Assembly (NCBI GenBank): GCA_946965045.2
Contig: OX337232.1
Coordinates: 868,001-932,000 of the forward strand
Direction: 5' to 3'
Length of the DNA stretch: 64,000 bases
From: Epithemia pelagica
Taxonomy: Eukaryota; Bacillariophyta; Bacillariophyceae; Surirellales; Surirellaceae
Part shown: positions 1-11,635 of the stretch, in pieces
How positions within the stretch are numbered: the stretch's first letter is position 1
How the letters are laid out: each line of letters opens with the position of its first letter
Program-made: the position numbers and the translations under genes
Notes under the pieces: model-generated
Databases searched by the model: none
What the model saw: only the letters and a program-made list of their open reading frames with translations
Told to the model about the DNA's origin: nothing

Positions 1-639
1 GAGAGGACATTCCCCAGCTTCGGGATCTTGCCACTCCACAAGTAATTTATCTCATGGACCTCTACCAACGGACACATGATGAAGGTCCAGATGCCAAGTT
101 TATGACGGCTCAAAAATCCAATTGGTCTCTTGTCCCACCAGAACTACGGCCATTTCAACTCCCACAAGATGTTGACAATGAGGGAGAGCCAAATGTGTTA
201 CAGCGATCTCACGAGCCATCTCATCTTCCAGACACGTCCATTGTTCCTCCCGAATTCTTGCCAATCGAGCCACCAAATGGCACACAACAAGGTGGGAAAC
301 CGAGCAGCATTGACGAAACAGACAAATTGTGCCCTGATGATGGATGCAAACCGAGTGCACTCGATTTGTCCCTTGTATGTAAACAAGTTGTTCCTCATGG
401 GGACGCCATGGATCAGGATGGAAACATGAAGCCTAGTAAAATAGAGAATGCTTTGATGCTTTGGGAGGTGAAGCTCAAAAACCTCAAACGGGTGCAAGGA
501 ATCGGGGACAAAAAGAAGAAAACCTCGTTCCAAGAGGTGGAAAAACAAGGTGATGGACCCATGCTACAAGTCCACAAAACAGTGCCCAAAGTGGACAAGG
601 CAAAGCCACAACTCAACAAGCTGGATCAACAAGTGGACA

Positions 640-1260
640 AGTCGGTAGACAAATTTAAAGAATCTGTGGACACGTCCTTACAACAAGCCATCAAGTCGAT
701 GCAAGAAGGAGGCAAGTCGTCGCAGCAAGCCAACAAGTCGATGCAAAGGGAGGACAAGTCGGTGCAAAAAATCAACAAGTCGATGCAAAACGCTGACAAA
801 TCGTTGCAAATGGGGGACAAGTCCATGCAAAAAACCGACAAGTCGATGCAAAATGATGACAAATCGTTGCGACCGGAGGACAAGTCCGTGTAAAAAACCA
901 ACAAGTCGATGCAAAATGATGACAAATCATTGCGACCAGTGGACAAGTCCATGCAAAAAACCAACAGTGCAAAAACCAACAAGTCGATGCAAAATGATGA
1001 CAACTCATTGCGACCGGTGGACAAGTCCGTGGAAAAAACCAACAAGTCAATGCAACAGGTCAACGAGTCATTGCAAAAGGGGGACAGGTCCTCGCAACGT
1101 GTCTCAATGCAAGAAGTGGACAACCTCCCATTGCCACCATTGGACATTTTCGTGCACAAATTTAACAAACCGATGCAAAATTTCGACAAATCGATACAAA
1201 AAATAGACAAATCAATGCAACAAGTTGGCAAGTCGATGCATTTCAAGACCAACATTGAGG
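640..1260 (+). repeat. 21-bp tandem repeat coding heptapeptides (copy 1)
   Basis: Units of 21 bp encode seven-residue repeats of the form [D/N]-K-S-[M/L/V]-Q-x-x. The frame stays open across the tract except for TAA at 891-893, which sits where sister units have a CAA glutamine codon. The tract joins the integrase part to the Ulp1 part. It probably forms an extended or helical linker. Confidence 0.85.
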
Positions 1261-2374
1261 AACCAATTACAGAATCAGATCAAGAAGTAATGATTGTTGA
1301 TGGTCCCGTCGGGAAGGATATTAAGGAACGCCTTCAGATGAGCGAGCGTAATCCATTGCTCACAACGGTACTAGATGTGCTTACAGAATCAGAGGACTAC
1401 AAGAAGGCACATCCCAAGGACAAAATCGTACAGGCTCGAGTGGAATGTATTTCTTGTCCTTTGATGGCACACCAAGATCATGTATCACTTGATATTCCAT
1501 CAAAGCATTGCCTTCGTCATTATTTTGGTCCTTCCTCAACTGCCTGCTGGTTGCCCGACATTCTGATCCATTCTTTCGGTTTGCTATGTGCTCATAGAAA
1601 CCACCACGACAACATGATTTTCTACGATGTTGCCCAGATTGTGAGCGCAAAAGATATGGAGTCTTTAAAAGATGCTGTTGGGAGACCCTCAAGTCTCCTT
1701 CAAGACAATCCCAAAGTCAATGAAATAATTGTATTGGCAACTGGGAATAGACACTACGTTGTACTCCAACTTTTGGTTGAGCAGAAACATTGTGTCGTAT
1801 ACGATGGAATGCGAACAACAAATATGAGGGGATGGTCTGATGTCACCAAAATGTTATTTTGGAAGTTTGGCATCCACAAGATGTTGAACATGGATGCTGT
1901 GTCTGTCGTTGAAAAACTGGACACATTGGCTCCAAATAGAAATTGGAGCATCTCACAGGACCCCAAGATTTGTGGTTTACAACGCGATAGTCACTCTTGT
2001 GGCCCCATAGCTATGCTCATCATTGCAAGTCTTTTTCACACAGCCAAGGATAAGGGAAGCATGCATCTCTCTCAATTTCATCCTGGAAACATGAACAAAC
2101 AACAGTGGCGAGAAAATGTCTCGAATCTTTTCAAGACATACATCGGTTTTGCATGGGGGGATCTATATTCCCAAAAGATTATTCCACTGGAACAGCGAAG
2201 GAATGTCTACGACTTCCATGTGGGGGAACAATGCAACAACTTTTTGGATGAAAAAAGCATTACCCGCAAGAAAGCGCCTTCCAATTCTGAACAACCTTCC
2301 AATTCTGAAGCCCCCACAGAAGATCAGAGCACCACTGTTCCCCTCCGTCGCTCTGCTCGCAATCTTTCGAAAAG

Positions 2375-2432
2375 GTGAGTATCGTTGTTCAGACCCTTAC
2401 TCATACATAAATAATAGTTTGTTCTGATCAAG
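2375..2432 (+). other. 58-nt intron in gene 1 (copy 1)
   Basis: GTGAGT donor at 2375 and AG acceptor at 2431-2432. Removing it joins the Ulp1 frame (phase 2, AG|A) to the downstream module in frame and skips the TGA that would otherwise end the protease ORF. The same sites and phase exist in copies 2 and 3. Confidence 0.8.
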
Positions 2433-3068
2433 AGAAAGTGATGATTTTGAGATTGTGGATGATGTACAGCTACGTATGGAAGAACGCAACTCGAAGACTG
2501 AACAAAGGCGTAATGATCAGTCTTACCAGGCTAGCAAAATGATCCGTATGAACCAAAGGCCGGGGTTTTCAGTTAACATCGGAGACCCAGTGGCTTTTTT
2601 CCCCGATGGAAGAGACAGAGCAACCCGCTCAAGGCTAGGTATTCATTGCCTTGTCATTGGAGTTTCTAGAGGAAGCTATCCTTCTATAAGAGTAATGATC
2701 CCAGAAGGAATTATTGGAGACAAGAAATTGAGAACGTCAACTTGGTTCCCACATGACAGATATAATGTGATGCATCCGTCATCTCCCTTGGGAACAGAAC
2801 GTAGGAAAATACAGACTCAGATTTTGAATTAGACCTTTGATTCTAGAAGCTACCCTATAATTCCTGTACGAGGAGCACATAGAGTGACATATAGCAGTCA
2901 ACGATCAATCAAGAAGAAACAACCTATGCTACAAAATCGAAAAGTAAAATGCAGTTGTAAAAGACTTGGAATACAATGTTCCACAGATAATTGCGGATGT
3001 CGAAAAGCGGGGGTCGTGTGTTCACATCACTGCAAATGTCTTGATGGCCAATGCATGAACAGGCGAAT

Positions 3069-4857
3069 TCATGGGACAATATTGCCTGGCAATGATCCGA
3101 ATTCCATGACAGGGAGTGACGTTCCAAAGAACCACCCCACAGTATGATTGCTGCTTCCATCACGAGATTTTGAATGTTCATGTTGAGATGTGCAATGGCG
3201 CACAACCCTTCCGTCAAACAATATGGTTTTGCCATGTGTAAGTTTGATAACCAGACCATTGTACGAACGGCCATTGACTCGGAGCAAAAAATCTGGAAAT
3301 ACAAAGTACCAATCTGTAGTGGAATGTGGCGTAGTCTCTGCAAATGTAACAATACACACACTGGCATCGTTGACATCAACGTGTGACGCATTTTCCAAAT
3401 CAACACTAATCATCCATTCGCACCACCAAATTCCTCAGGAATCGTAATGCCAGATTGCTTACGCAAACTCTGAAAAAGAGATCGCACACCTGGGTATTGT
3501 TGGTCAGCCAATTCAGCAACTCCAAGACATACGGACTTGACATAATCTTTTAGCTTTTTGTTGTCTGGCAATGAAATACACTTGTTCGTCCGTTTATAGC
3601 GATCAAACATGACACCATACCCATTCATTTGTCCATAATCACCTGCATTCCGACGCGCATTCCCACGTGATGATAATGTCGTATCTCTAACGACCTCGTT
3701 CAAAGCTAGTGACAAGTCTTGGTACAAGTTGTCGGAAGACTTCAAGAAAGATACGACAATGTTTGATTGGCCTGTTGGGCGTTTATTTGCATCCAATATT
3801 GTGGTCTGAAAGGCATAAATCATTCTCTCTTTTGAACGTGGATCGTGTACATAGGCTGTGGAATCGTGCAAATTCTGATAAAGAGCTTGAGGAACATAAC
3901 GATGACATCGGACCTTGTTGGAACGTGACCGTTCAAATAGGGCCCGATAAAAAAGACGTCTGTTACATACTCCTGTAATAATGTTAGTACCAAATAATCA
4001 GGAGGGAGCAAAGGAGTGTCGTCATCAGCGTCATGAAACTGAATACTGTGAACAACCTTGGGATTCTTCATGCCCGTGATGTGATTGACCGTCCACACTT
4101 GGTTGATTTTCTTGATAAAGCTTCCCAATGCAGGCTGGCCTGTTTTGTAAACTATCCGGAGCCACGAAATTGGCAGAGGTACAAGGGATGAAGTAGTGAT
4201 TGTGCTCCCAATACCACTCTGTACCTCACTGAAAATTCTCGTCGGATCAGAAACAAAGGCAGAAGTCCAAAAAACAGATGTGTACGGGAATATGATAATA
4301 AGTGTACGGAAAATATCGTCGAACTGATCGGAACAGAGTTCTCTGGAGGTACGGGTTCTATGAACCAATTCGTAATAGGGGGACTCATCTGGAATGCGTG
4401 GCTTTTTGTGTGTCCGGGACAATACACAGTCAACCAAGAAGGCATCATGCAATTCATGAGTCAATTGCAGGGATACAGCTTCTTGAATTCGGAGAGAATG
4501 TTGACCTGGTATGGAGCTGGATGTTGATTGTAAATCAGATAGAGCCTGCCGAATATGGGGAATCAAGATGATGGGGATATCAGGTACAGATGATCTGACA
4601 GATGGGTGTGGAAAATGCTGGTTCAGTTGTTGTGTGCATTGACGCACAAAGATGACTTGGAGGAAGGATGGTAGACAGAGGGATACCATCTCTGTCAGAA
4701 GAAGATTGAAATTGTCCGTGTCAAAACAAAACAGTTCACGTTTGACAGGGTTGCAAACACTCTGGTACACATGAATGATTCCTGGAGGGCGGTTTATTCG
4801 GTTGGGGTTTCTCGTATGTTTGATCAAAGGCTTCGTCTTCTTGTTAGCCTGAGATAT
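3069..4857 (-). pseudogene. Ginger-element gene 2, copy 1 (candidate dioxygenase C-terminus)
   Basis: Convergent partner of gene 1, homologous to the intact gene at 29043-30800. Breaks: the homologous start is ATA instead of ATG at 4855-4857, though an upstream in-frame Met exists at 4918-4920. There is a 1-nt deletion in an A run near 3991 (shared with copy 3). The frame breaks again at 3410-3413, where a TGA overlaps an ATG (ATGA) in front of a 114-residue C-terminal piece carrying HVD and a downstream H-x8-R. The 3' end overlaps the 3' end of gene 1 by 79 nt on the opposite strand. Confidence 0.7.
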
Positions 4858-5136
4858 GGTTGATTGTTCTGGAAGCAGCAATGGATGGAAAAGGAGTAGT
4901 GTCGTTGTGAGGGATAACATATGGGATGTTGAACGATGAGGATGTTGGATGAAGATCTAGGGGTTGAGGTAATCCGTGACTGAACCCGACAAATCAAATG
5001 GTCGCAGAAACATACAATCATTTGTTCCGACAAATGATTGCATTGCATTCAAATGTCTTTTGCACTCAAATGACGTGTCACAGATCCGCCAGTTCTGCCC
5101 TTCCAACAACACCACCCTTATATGCGAACCGCCCGC
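4858..5136. other. Subterminal region of Ginger copy 1, gene 2 promoter side
   Basis: No gene. It contains repeated GACAAAT/ATTTGTC motifs and a hairpin made of ATCATTTGT and ACAAATGAT arms near 5020-5040. Similar motifs occur at the other end of the element in copies 2 and 3, so these may be transposase-binding sites. A short terminal inverted repeat could not be assigned. Confidence 0.4.
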
Positions 5137-5139
5137 TTA

Positions 5140-5861
5140 GGGGGTATGTTATCGGGCGCGCGGAGCATGTGCGGAGCATGATATGGGCGGAGAAAGGCCA
5201 ATCCAACCCGGATATAAAGCTTTCCTCCGCAAAATTTACATGCGGAGTGCGGGTGGAGCAAGGTTGGAAGCAAAATCACGCGCCCACACCCACACCCCAC
5301 ACACCACACACCACACACTCAATGCGTCGAACAGTCGAAGTCTTCCGATGATGGATTTATCATGGACAAAAGAGACGACAGAGTCTATCTAGGCACTAGT
5401 ATTGTAGACAAGTACATATAGTCGGTCAACTGTTGCTGCCTTGGTCTTTCGGAGTCTTTTCCATCCACCAGGAGGTTGTGTTTCCATAGAGCATGGAAAT
5501 TGACGTGTCTTTCCATCATGAGCTCGTAGGGCCAACAGAACAACTGGTGAAATATACAATGGATACTCTAAATGATAAGTAGTCTATAAAGGGAATGATT
5601 ATTGTGTCCGGAAACCATCCCTTTGCTTGCCATCGTCTTCCTGAAGTTGCTCTTCTCTTTCCTTTTCGATTCCATAATTAAGGCGACCCATACGCGTTTC
5701 CGTGACGGTCGGGGATTTTGAGCGCGCCCGTCGCGCATGCTCCGCATCTCTACATCCGCCCACCCAAAATATAGACGCGCGGAGCATGCATCGTGGAGCA
5801 TGCATTGCTCCCCCCATATCCATGCTCCGCCCATGCTCCGCGCGCCCGATAACATACCCCC
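5140..5861. mobile_element. Harbinger-like nonautonomous TIR element
   Basis: Both ends carry the same inverted repeat, beginning GGGGGTATGTTATCGGGCGC and matching for 30 bp, then approximately for about 20 bp more. It is flanked by TTA at 5137-5139 and 5862-5864, a target duplication typical of PIF/Harbinger. The 722 bp interior has no convincing coding region. It is inserted in the 3' flank of Ginger copy 1. The same insertion, cut off at its right side, follows copy 2 (48949-49376), so it predates the duplication there. Confidence 0.75.
5281..5322. repeat. CA-rich microsatellite
   Basis: Imperfect CACAC/CCACA tract inside the TIR element. Its length differs between copy 1 and the copy 2 equivalent near 49090-49135. 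Confidence 0.8.
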
Positions 5862-5975
5862 TTAGAGAAGTTTTTGTACTATACGGAGAGTCTGTGTAAA
5901 TGTAAAGTAGGATCTTATCACGTGGTGGTTTCCAAAGAAAAAAGAAAAGTCAGTCATGATGACAACATGACAATA

Positions 5976-7497
5976 CGGACTCCGGGGGCCGAAAAATTCC
6001 CCCACAATATCCCGTGTTTCACGTTCGTGAGACTTCCGGCCCTACGAGATTCATGACTCCATTCATTTTCTCGAAGTAAAATGAATTGCCCCTCATCATC
6101 CACAAGACGTTCACGTATCTCGCAGTCGTGATGAACCTTTTCACCATGACGAGGCGCTTACCCTTCCTGTGCGAGTAGTAAACAACAATCATACAAGTGC
6201 AAAATATACGACCCACTTATTAATTATAAGCCTTTATTATGTAGTCACCACCACTGCTGCTTGTTGTCATGGGTATAGGTGATGGTTTCACTTGGAGTTG
6301 GTTGTTGCATTTGTTGTCGTTGTCGCGGCACAGGATTGTCTCGTTCGGCCGAAACAAGGCGTTGATCGTTGTGTTTGTTGTAGAAACGTAGAACTGAAAG
6401 AGCCAGAGCTGGAGAGCAGTTGATTGTTGCTTTTGGTGCCATTGTCATTGTCGTGGCCCCGGATTGTTTTGTTCGGCCGAAACGATGAGTTGATTGTTGC
6501 GATGGGGGCATGCATGCTACGCGAGGCCAAAACCAGTTGGTTGTGTGGTTGGTATCTGTTGTCATGTTTGTGGGTGTCGTATCATCATTACCATCCGATG
6601 GCTTGCTCGTTGTGGCTGTTGGTTTTGTCGTCAAGATCCTCCCGCTTTTGATTGTTGCATTGGATGTTTTTGTCGTTGTGGCCAAAACGAGGAGTGGATT
6701 GTTGCATTTAGGTTTTGTTGGAGGTCTAGAGTAGTTGATTGGTGCATTGGTGCCATTGTCTTGTACCATCCAATGGATTGGTCGTGGTGGATGTTGGTTT
6801 TGTGGTCGTGGGCTTCACGTCGTTGGGAAACAAGGGTTCACTTCGCGTCCAACTCGTCGTGTGGTGCCACAAATCAGTCGCTGTCTTTGTTGTGGCTGAG
6901 GTTGTTGCGGTTGTTGCAGCCGTGATGATGGAGTCGACCCTTCACTTGCACAAGGCGGCCGGTTGTTGTTGGGTTCTTGTGGTCTCGCAACATTGAGAGA
7001 CAGTCTGTTGTTGGTGTTGTCGTTGTTGCGGCCGACTGTTTTGTTCAGACGAGAATCCTCCAGTTGATTGCCGTGTGTCCTTGCCGCTGCTCTCCCACGA
7101 CTCATCCATCCATTTAGAAGCTTCCATTGTCGTCCCTCATTGCAATCTTTGTTCATTACATCATTCTCCGACTCCAATCTTGGTAATCTTGTTGCTTCCT
7201 TCCCACCAGGATTTGGAAGACTTCAAAACCTTGCCTTCGGTCCACCAAAATGGCCAACCCATCGCCGCCCGTTCATTCCGTCACAGTACACTTGATTCTG
7301 AGGACTCCGTGGTGGTCGGAGGAGTGCTAGCACCTTTAGTTGGAGGTGCACACCGGCTTGAGTTTGCCATGTTGGTGCCATGCAGTGTATCATGACCGTG
7401 GTTTCCTAAACCACCGGCCCAGATAACTATAGACAATAGAGTACAATTATGAAAAGCACGGCTAACTGTGGGGGAATTTTTCGGCCCCCGGAGTCCG
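5976..7497. mobile_element. Nonautonomous TIR element with TA duplication
   Basis: A perfect 31-bp inverted repeat at 5976-6006 and 7467-7497 begins CGGACTCCGGGGGCCGAAAA. TA dinucleotides flank both ends (5974-5975, 7498-7499). The 1,522-bp interior holds no transposase that I can recognise and is mostly degenerate repeat sequence. The TA duplication suggests Tc1/mariner-type mobilisation, but the termini are not canonical for that group. The right end lies about 75 bp upstream of the first ATG of the gene at 7572. Confidence 0.7.
6240..7080. repeat. Degenerate interspersed repeats inside the TIR element
   Basis: Recurring blocks containing TTGATTGTTGC and TTCGGCCGAAAC at irregular spacing (near 6340, 6416, 6475, 6649, 6700). 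Open frames here are compositionally biased (Thr/Asn or Val/Cys rich) and look like by-products of the repeats. Confidence 0.6.
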
Positions 7498-7571
7498 TAT
7501 ACTTTGACCTTTGACCGAGTCCGTTGGATTCATCGCGCACCATCTCCCTGATCACCAAGGCCCTGGCTCCA

Positions 7572-9530
7572 ATGAGGCGGATGAGTGATCATCTTTTCCC
7601 TTGGTGGTGGTGGTGGTTGCTGCCGGTGGACGGAACCGTCAGTCGATTGATGGTTCATGTCATTCCAGCCTTTGGCTTTCGTCATGACTTGTGGTGGAAC
7701 GGTCGCCACTCTTGTTGTTCCCGGGTGCCAAGAGGTCACCCACTTGTATTCCAACTGGCAAACGATCGTGCCGGAAAGGGATCACCACCACCGTGGTGGC
7801 ACTTTCACCTTGCCAACCATCAGGAACCGGTCCTGGAATCCACCACCCTGGACAATCAGCCGAATCGGACCGCCCGAGTGGGCACCGACACACCCATGCT
7901 GCAACGACACACCCAAGGTCGCAAGGCTCAACTTCGACGCAAACCCATCCATCGTCGTCCCAAGTATTATTGGACCAATCCCACCAATCTGCGGTTCGAA
8001 TTGCACGAGTTTTGGTCCAATCCGCATGGACGAAGCACCCTTTCCCACGGAAACGACTCGGTAGGAGGAGGAACAACAACAACCGACGACGACGGCCGTG
8101 TCGTCGTGTTGATTCCCAATGAAAGTTTGTTGTGTCATTTTGGTCGTCATGATTTGCGAGCCGCCATTGCCTCCCAGGGAGGACGATCCGTCGTGGTACG
8201 TCTCTTGCACCCCGCTCGGATCATGGAAGGACAATGGCAACGTGCCATGAAACAACACTACCCACAAGTCGAACGATTGATTCAGCAACATGATACCTTG
8301 TCTCGTGATCATTCACCCTTTGCCCTTACAACAAGCAGCAGCAGCAGCAGCACCACCACCACCACCACCACAAACGATGCTACCCACAACACGACGACAC
8401 GAGCGACTGACATTCCTGCACATGCCGTTGAAGGACTGTCAGAGGACGAGCAAATGAAGGTACCACCAGATGCAACATCTATGGTATCTAGAGACTTGCC
8501 GGATTCATCCCAACTCTGGAATTCGTCCGCGTCCTCATCGGTGGCCACAACGACACCCAGCATGGCACCACACCACTCCTCACTGGCATATCCCAAATGG
8601 TCACATCAAACTGAAACTCGAAATCCCAAAGGATATTGGACGATGCAACGTGTCGTGTGTGAATTGTACGAGTATGTCGATGGCGTCCAACGGGAACAGG
8701 GTCGTCCGTGTGTGTGGATGCCACGCTTGAGTGAAATTACCGGTCGAGGACGACACGATCTGACGCAAGCCTTGCGGCGGTTGTTTCGCCCCCCGGATGA
8801 CGCTCCGCACAACAACCACAACCACCAACTGTCGTTGCATCATACCATTTGTCAACGAACGGGAATGATTCCCTACCGTGAATGGTATTACTTTGAAGGA
8901 CAATTGGAGTTACTGACATTGTTGAAGGACTATTTAGACGACTATTACGACAGTGATTATTCCATTTTCCCGGCGGTCCATGCCATGAAGAAATCACAGT
9001 GCTCCCATTACCACCACAAGTTGCATGGCCTTATTCAATATTATGGAGGAAGCAAGTTTTTGGCCGCTCGTTTCAACCTGCACATGCCGCCACCGAATGG
9101 CCATGACAATCGCCACAGCAAGACCGTGTCATTGGGGATACCGACCCTCAGTTGGGGAGCCTTTGATTTGATTTTTGCCATTCGATTGTTGAACATGGTA
9201 CGCGAGGATTTGAGTCGACAACGTCCACCTCTTTTACAATCGTCGGGAACACGAAGGATGCCCCGTATATGGATGCCGTCGCGATCGAAATTGTTGCAAT
9301 GGAAGGGGTTGCCGTCATGGACCACTGGAAGAACACCACAAGACAACGGAGAAGAAGAATATGATGATGATGAACCAGAAGACGAGTCGTCACACTCCAA
9401 GGAGGACGACGACGACAATGGTGAAGAACATGAAGGACGTTGGTTGGACGAAAAAATAATGGAATATGGAGGTTACGAAAACGTGGCTCGACGATTGGGA
9501 TTGGCAATTTTTCCATCGCAGGAATACTGA
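7572..9530 (+). CDS. Hypothetical protein with repeated YGG..VARRLGL-type modules
   Basis: Long single ORF of 652 codons from the first ATG. I do not recognise a named family. The protein contains at least three related modules: a YW/GYW-start segment with a conserved hydrophobic helix; an MP..S/E segment ending GRxDL..A; and a glycine pair followed by ARR/AAR-F/L-x-L. Examples lie near residues 130-220, 370-430 and 470-510, and the protein ends with a YGGYENVARRLGL motif. Low-complexity Ser/Thr and Asp/Glu stretches separate the modules. Similar modules occur in uncharacterised proteins of photosynthetic eukaryotes, to my recollection. The Trp-rich N-terminus and the first 110 residues may be partly noncoding or include an unseen intron. 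Confidence 0.6.
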   Translation: MRRMSDHLFPWWWWWLLPVDGTVSRLMVHVIPAFGFRHDLWWNGRHSCCSRVPRGHPLVFQLANDRAGKGSPPPWWHFHLANHQEPVLESTTLDNQPNRTARVGTDTPMLQRHTQGRKAQLRRKPIHRRPKYYWTNPTNLRFELHEFWSNPHGRSTLSHGNDSVGGGTTTTDDDGRVVVLIPNESLLCHFGRHDLRAAIASQGGRSVVVRLLHPARIMEGQWQRAMKQHYPQVERLIQQHDTLSRDHSPFALTTSSSSSSTTTTTTTNDATHNTTTRATDIPAHAVEGLSEDEQMKVPPDATSMVSRDLPDSSQLWNSSASSSVATTTPSMAPHHSSLAYPKWSHQTETRNPKGYWTMQRVVCELYEYVDGVQREQGRPCVWMPRLSEITGRGRHDLTQALRRLFRPPDDAPHNNHNHQLSLHHTICQRTGMIPYREWYYFEGQLELLTLLKDYLDDYYDSDYSIFPAVHAMKKSQCSHYHHKLHGLIQYYGGSKFLAARFNLHMPPPNGHDNRHSKTVSLGIPTLSWGAFDLIFAIRLLNMVREDLSRQRPPLLQSSGTRRMPRIWMPSRSKLLQWKGLPSWTTGRTPQDNGEEEYDDDEPEDESSHSKEDDDDNGEEHEGRWLDEKIMEYGGYENVARRLGLAIFPSQEY

Positions 9531-10810
9531 CCAGGACAAGATCTCCCTCAAGGCTTCCAAGTTTTTCTCCAACACACCAACAAAGCTGCCAGTGGTGACA
9601 TTTCCGCCAATGGAGAGACCTTCTAGGTCGCACGATGGCAGAACGAGTGTGACGACAGTGCCACCGGTGGTCGGAGTGCGTCTGACGAAGAGCGAAATGC
9701 ACGAGACGTTAAGGTCCGTGCTTGAATAGTTGACTCAACGTCGTGATCGCACTGTCCAGAGTCGCAGAGAAATGGCCAAACACACCAAGTTCTGCCCGGG
9801 TTTCTTCAACCCCTGTCCACGAAGAAGAAGAACTGGGATTTGGAACAAAGAATCGTGCCATTCGCCAACAAGAAACCAAGCATCTGACTCTAAGACTTGA
9901 TGGGTGGATTACCGACATGTTCCCCTTGGATGCTTCTAGTTCTTGTCCCGTGTCGTTGCGCTCGATCATGACACATGCCGACGAAACTGCCGACGACTAC
10001 TGGACGGGGATCCCGAGCTAATGGCCCATGCACCGCTTCGGAAGCGACCTAGTTTTGCCAGTAATCATAAGTACGCTCCTAGTTTTTCAGCGTGACACCT
10101 TGTGCCGCCGAGTTGAGGGTGTGTCTTTGGCCCGCCAAAATCCCATGGTCTAGACCACATGCCGACGACGACGCGTCGAAAGACACAGTGTGGTCTGTGA
10201 CGTCAAGTAGCTTGCTCGGACGAGAAGGGGTACGTTCTTTGGGGTCGACAAAGATCGCAAAGATACCCTTCTGGCACGTGCGTTCTGGGGTCCCATTCAA
10301 AACTTCTCGAAAGAACCGATTCTGCGGTTCTCACAACAGCGAATGAGAACACACGACAGACGGTCTTTCTACTATTCAGGGGTAAGATGGTGAAGATAAT
10401 TTATATCAACAATGGTGATTTTCCACGATGGGACACTAGGTTGTCGGAAGATTTTTTAAATTAGTCGCATAAAATTTCAAAATGGATGCCATCACTTGGC
10501 TCCTTCGTACGTCATTTCGAAAAATGACGTACTTTTGAAATCGAAAATGTCCGAATCATCTCGACACGGTCACAACCAATCAGGGAAGTTTGGTTGGTCG
10601 GCGATGGTTGGGGAAGACGAGATTGGACGGTGCTAAACTGGAAGTTGAGGAGGTCAAGAATTGAACAAACGCGTTTGTACTTGCCACAACTTTCCTGAAC
10701 ACCAGCTGTCAAAAAGACACGAGACACTGCAACACCATCCTGTCTTGCTGCAACTCTTTCCCATCAAAAAGAGAAAGACACATCAATCATCACAAACCCG
10801 AAAGCTTTTT
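9531..10810. other. Region without a supported gene
   Basis: Short open frames on both strands (for example 9743-10021 + and 10079-10300 -) have no motif I recognise and no splice context. It may hold 3' flank of the upstream gene or decayed coding sequence. No repeat or RNA gene seen. Confidence 0.4.
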
Positions 10811-11635
10811 ATGCAATGAATGTAACTTCTTCAATACGGTACGTGCATCTTCATCATGTTCATGTTCACGTACATAGGCTCGACCTTGGTCAGTCTGGAT
10901 GATACGGACAAGAACGGAGTAAAGAAATACTTGTTGCTCTTGGAAAAGTTCTTCAGCATACTCATCATCTTTGGAAGGTGTGTACTTTAAATTTAGAACG
11001 TTGGATAGGCCTTGTGCCTTAGCTGTAGTCTTGAATACACGCCAGAATGAATCGTAGTATCGTTCATCCTTGAAAACATCATATGCAGTTGCGTCGCGCT
11101 TAGTTCCCTTTCTGAACGCCGTTAGGTCTTGTTGAGATTGGGATGCGGCAGTAACTGTACTGACAGATTTTGCAGATGACGGTGACTTCATTGGCGAGAC
11201 CAGGACTTGGCTGGGTTGTCCATTGGAAAAATCTGTGTTGATCCTCCAGACGTTGAACTCCTTCTTGGTTAGGTTCATCCAGTCGCTATTGGATAGCTCA
11301 TCTTGAATTTCATTGGTCTTGTATATGGCCCAATAGGCTAAGAGCTTGATCTGTTGTCTTGTAGGACCTTGCAGATCATGCGTCTTGTTGTTTACCTTGT
11401 ATTGGGTTAGTTTGTTCATGGATTCCTCAGTATTGGTTTGCATGTACGAGATAACATGAGTAATGTTCTCAAAACCATGGTATTTTGTCCACTTCATTTA
11501 ATAGTCAGCTCTTTCTTTGGTAAAGAATTGGCAGACAGTAAATATGATGTGGTCAAATAAGTCTGTGTTCGAGACATTGCCTTGGTTATCTTCTCCCTTA
11601 GGAGTCGTAGGTGTCTTGGGTGGTTGAAGATCCAT
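10790..11635 (-). pseudogene. copia-3 gag fragment
   Basis: Matches copia-1 gag from its ATG (11633-11635) to about residue 270. A TAA at 11498-11500 breaks the frame after the ADY motif, where copia-1 has a Leu codon. The reading frame runs out of the element into unrelated sequence near 10811. Confidence 0.75.

Larger units (their letters stand above)
1..3147 (+). pseudogene. Ginger-type transposase gene 1, copy 1 (5' part outside window)
   Basis: The 3' half of a transposase gene, nearly identical to 43809-46955 and 59721-62930. Order: tail of the integrase region, acidic/proline-rich linker, heptapeptide repeat tract (about 640-1260), Ulp1-type (C48) protease (about 1380-2100), 58-nt intron, then a basic module and a CXC domain (about 2940-3065) with CxC pairs. 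The protease keeps His in a GNRHYV context, Asp in YDGM, and Gln plus Cys in a Q-x6-C-G pattern near 1999, so the triad looks intact. Breaks: TAA at 891-893 (shared with copies 2 and 3) and TAG at 2830-2832, where copies 2 and 3 have CAG. Ginger1 transposases with a C-terminal Ulp1 domain are an established group; the Ulp1 domain presumably acts on SUMO-like modifiers or processes the polyprotein, which is inference. Confidence 0.8.

Noticed and set aside
891-893. TAA as a reassigned glutamine codon (ciliate-type code)
   Set aside because: Attractive because TAA replaces CAA, but long ORFs elsewhere end normally at TAA, TAG and TGA, and the nonsense codons differ between copies, which fits mutation.
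626-1255. Cys/Asp/Leu-rich minus-strand ORFs opposite the heptad tract (also near 44464 and 60376)
   Set aside because: Reverse reading of the 21-bp repeat; seen in all three copies only because the repeat is the same.
2379-2454. Ulp1 and CXC ORFs as two separate genes
   Set aside because: A GTGAGT...AG intron at the same place in three copies joins them in frame, so one spliced gene is the better model.
10079-10346. Overlapping ORFs of 73 and 84 codons as a gene
   Set aside because: No motif, homologue or splice signal recognised on either strand.
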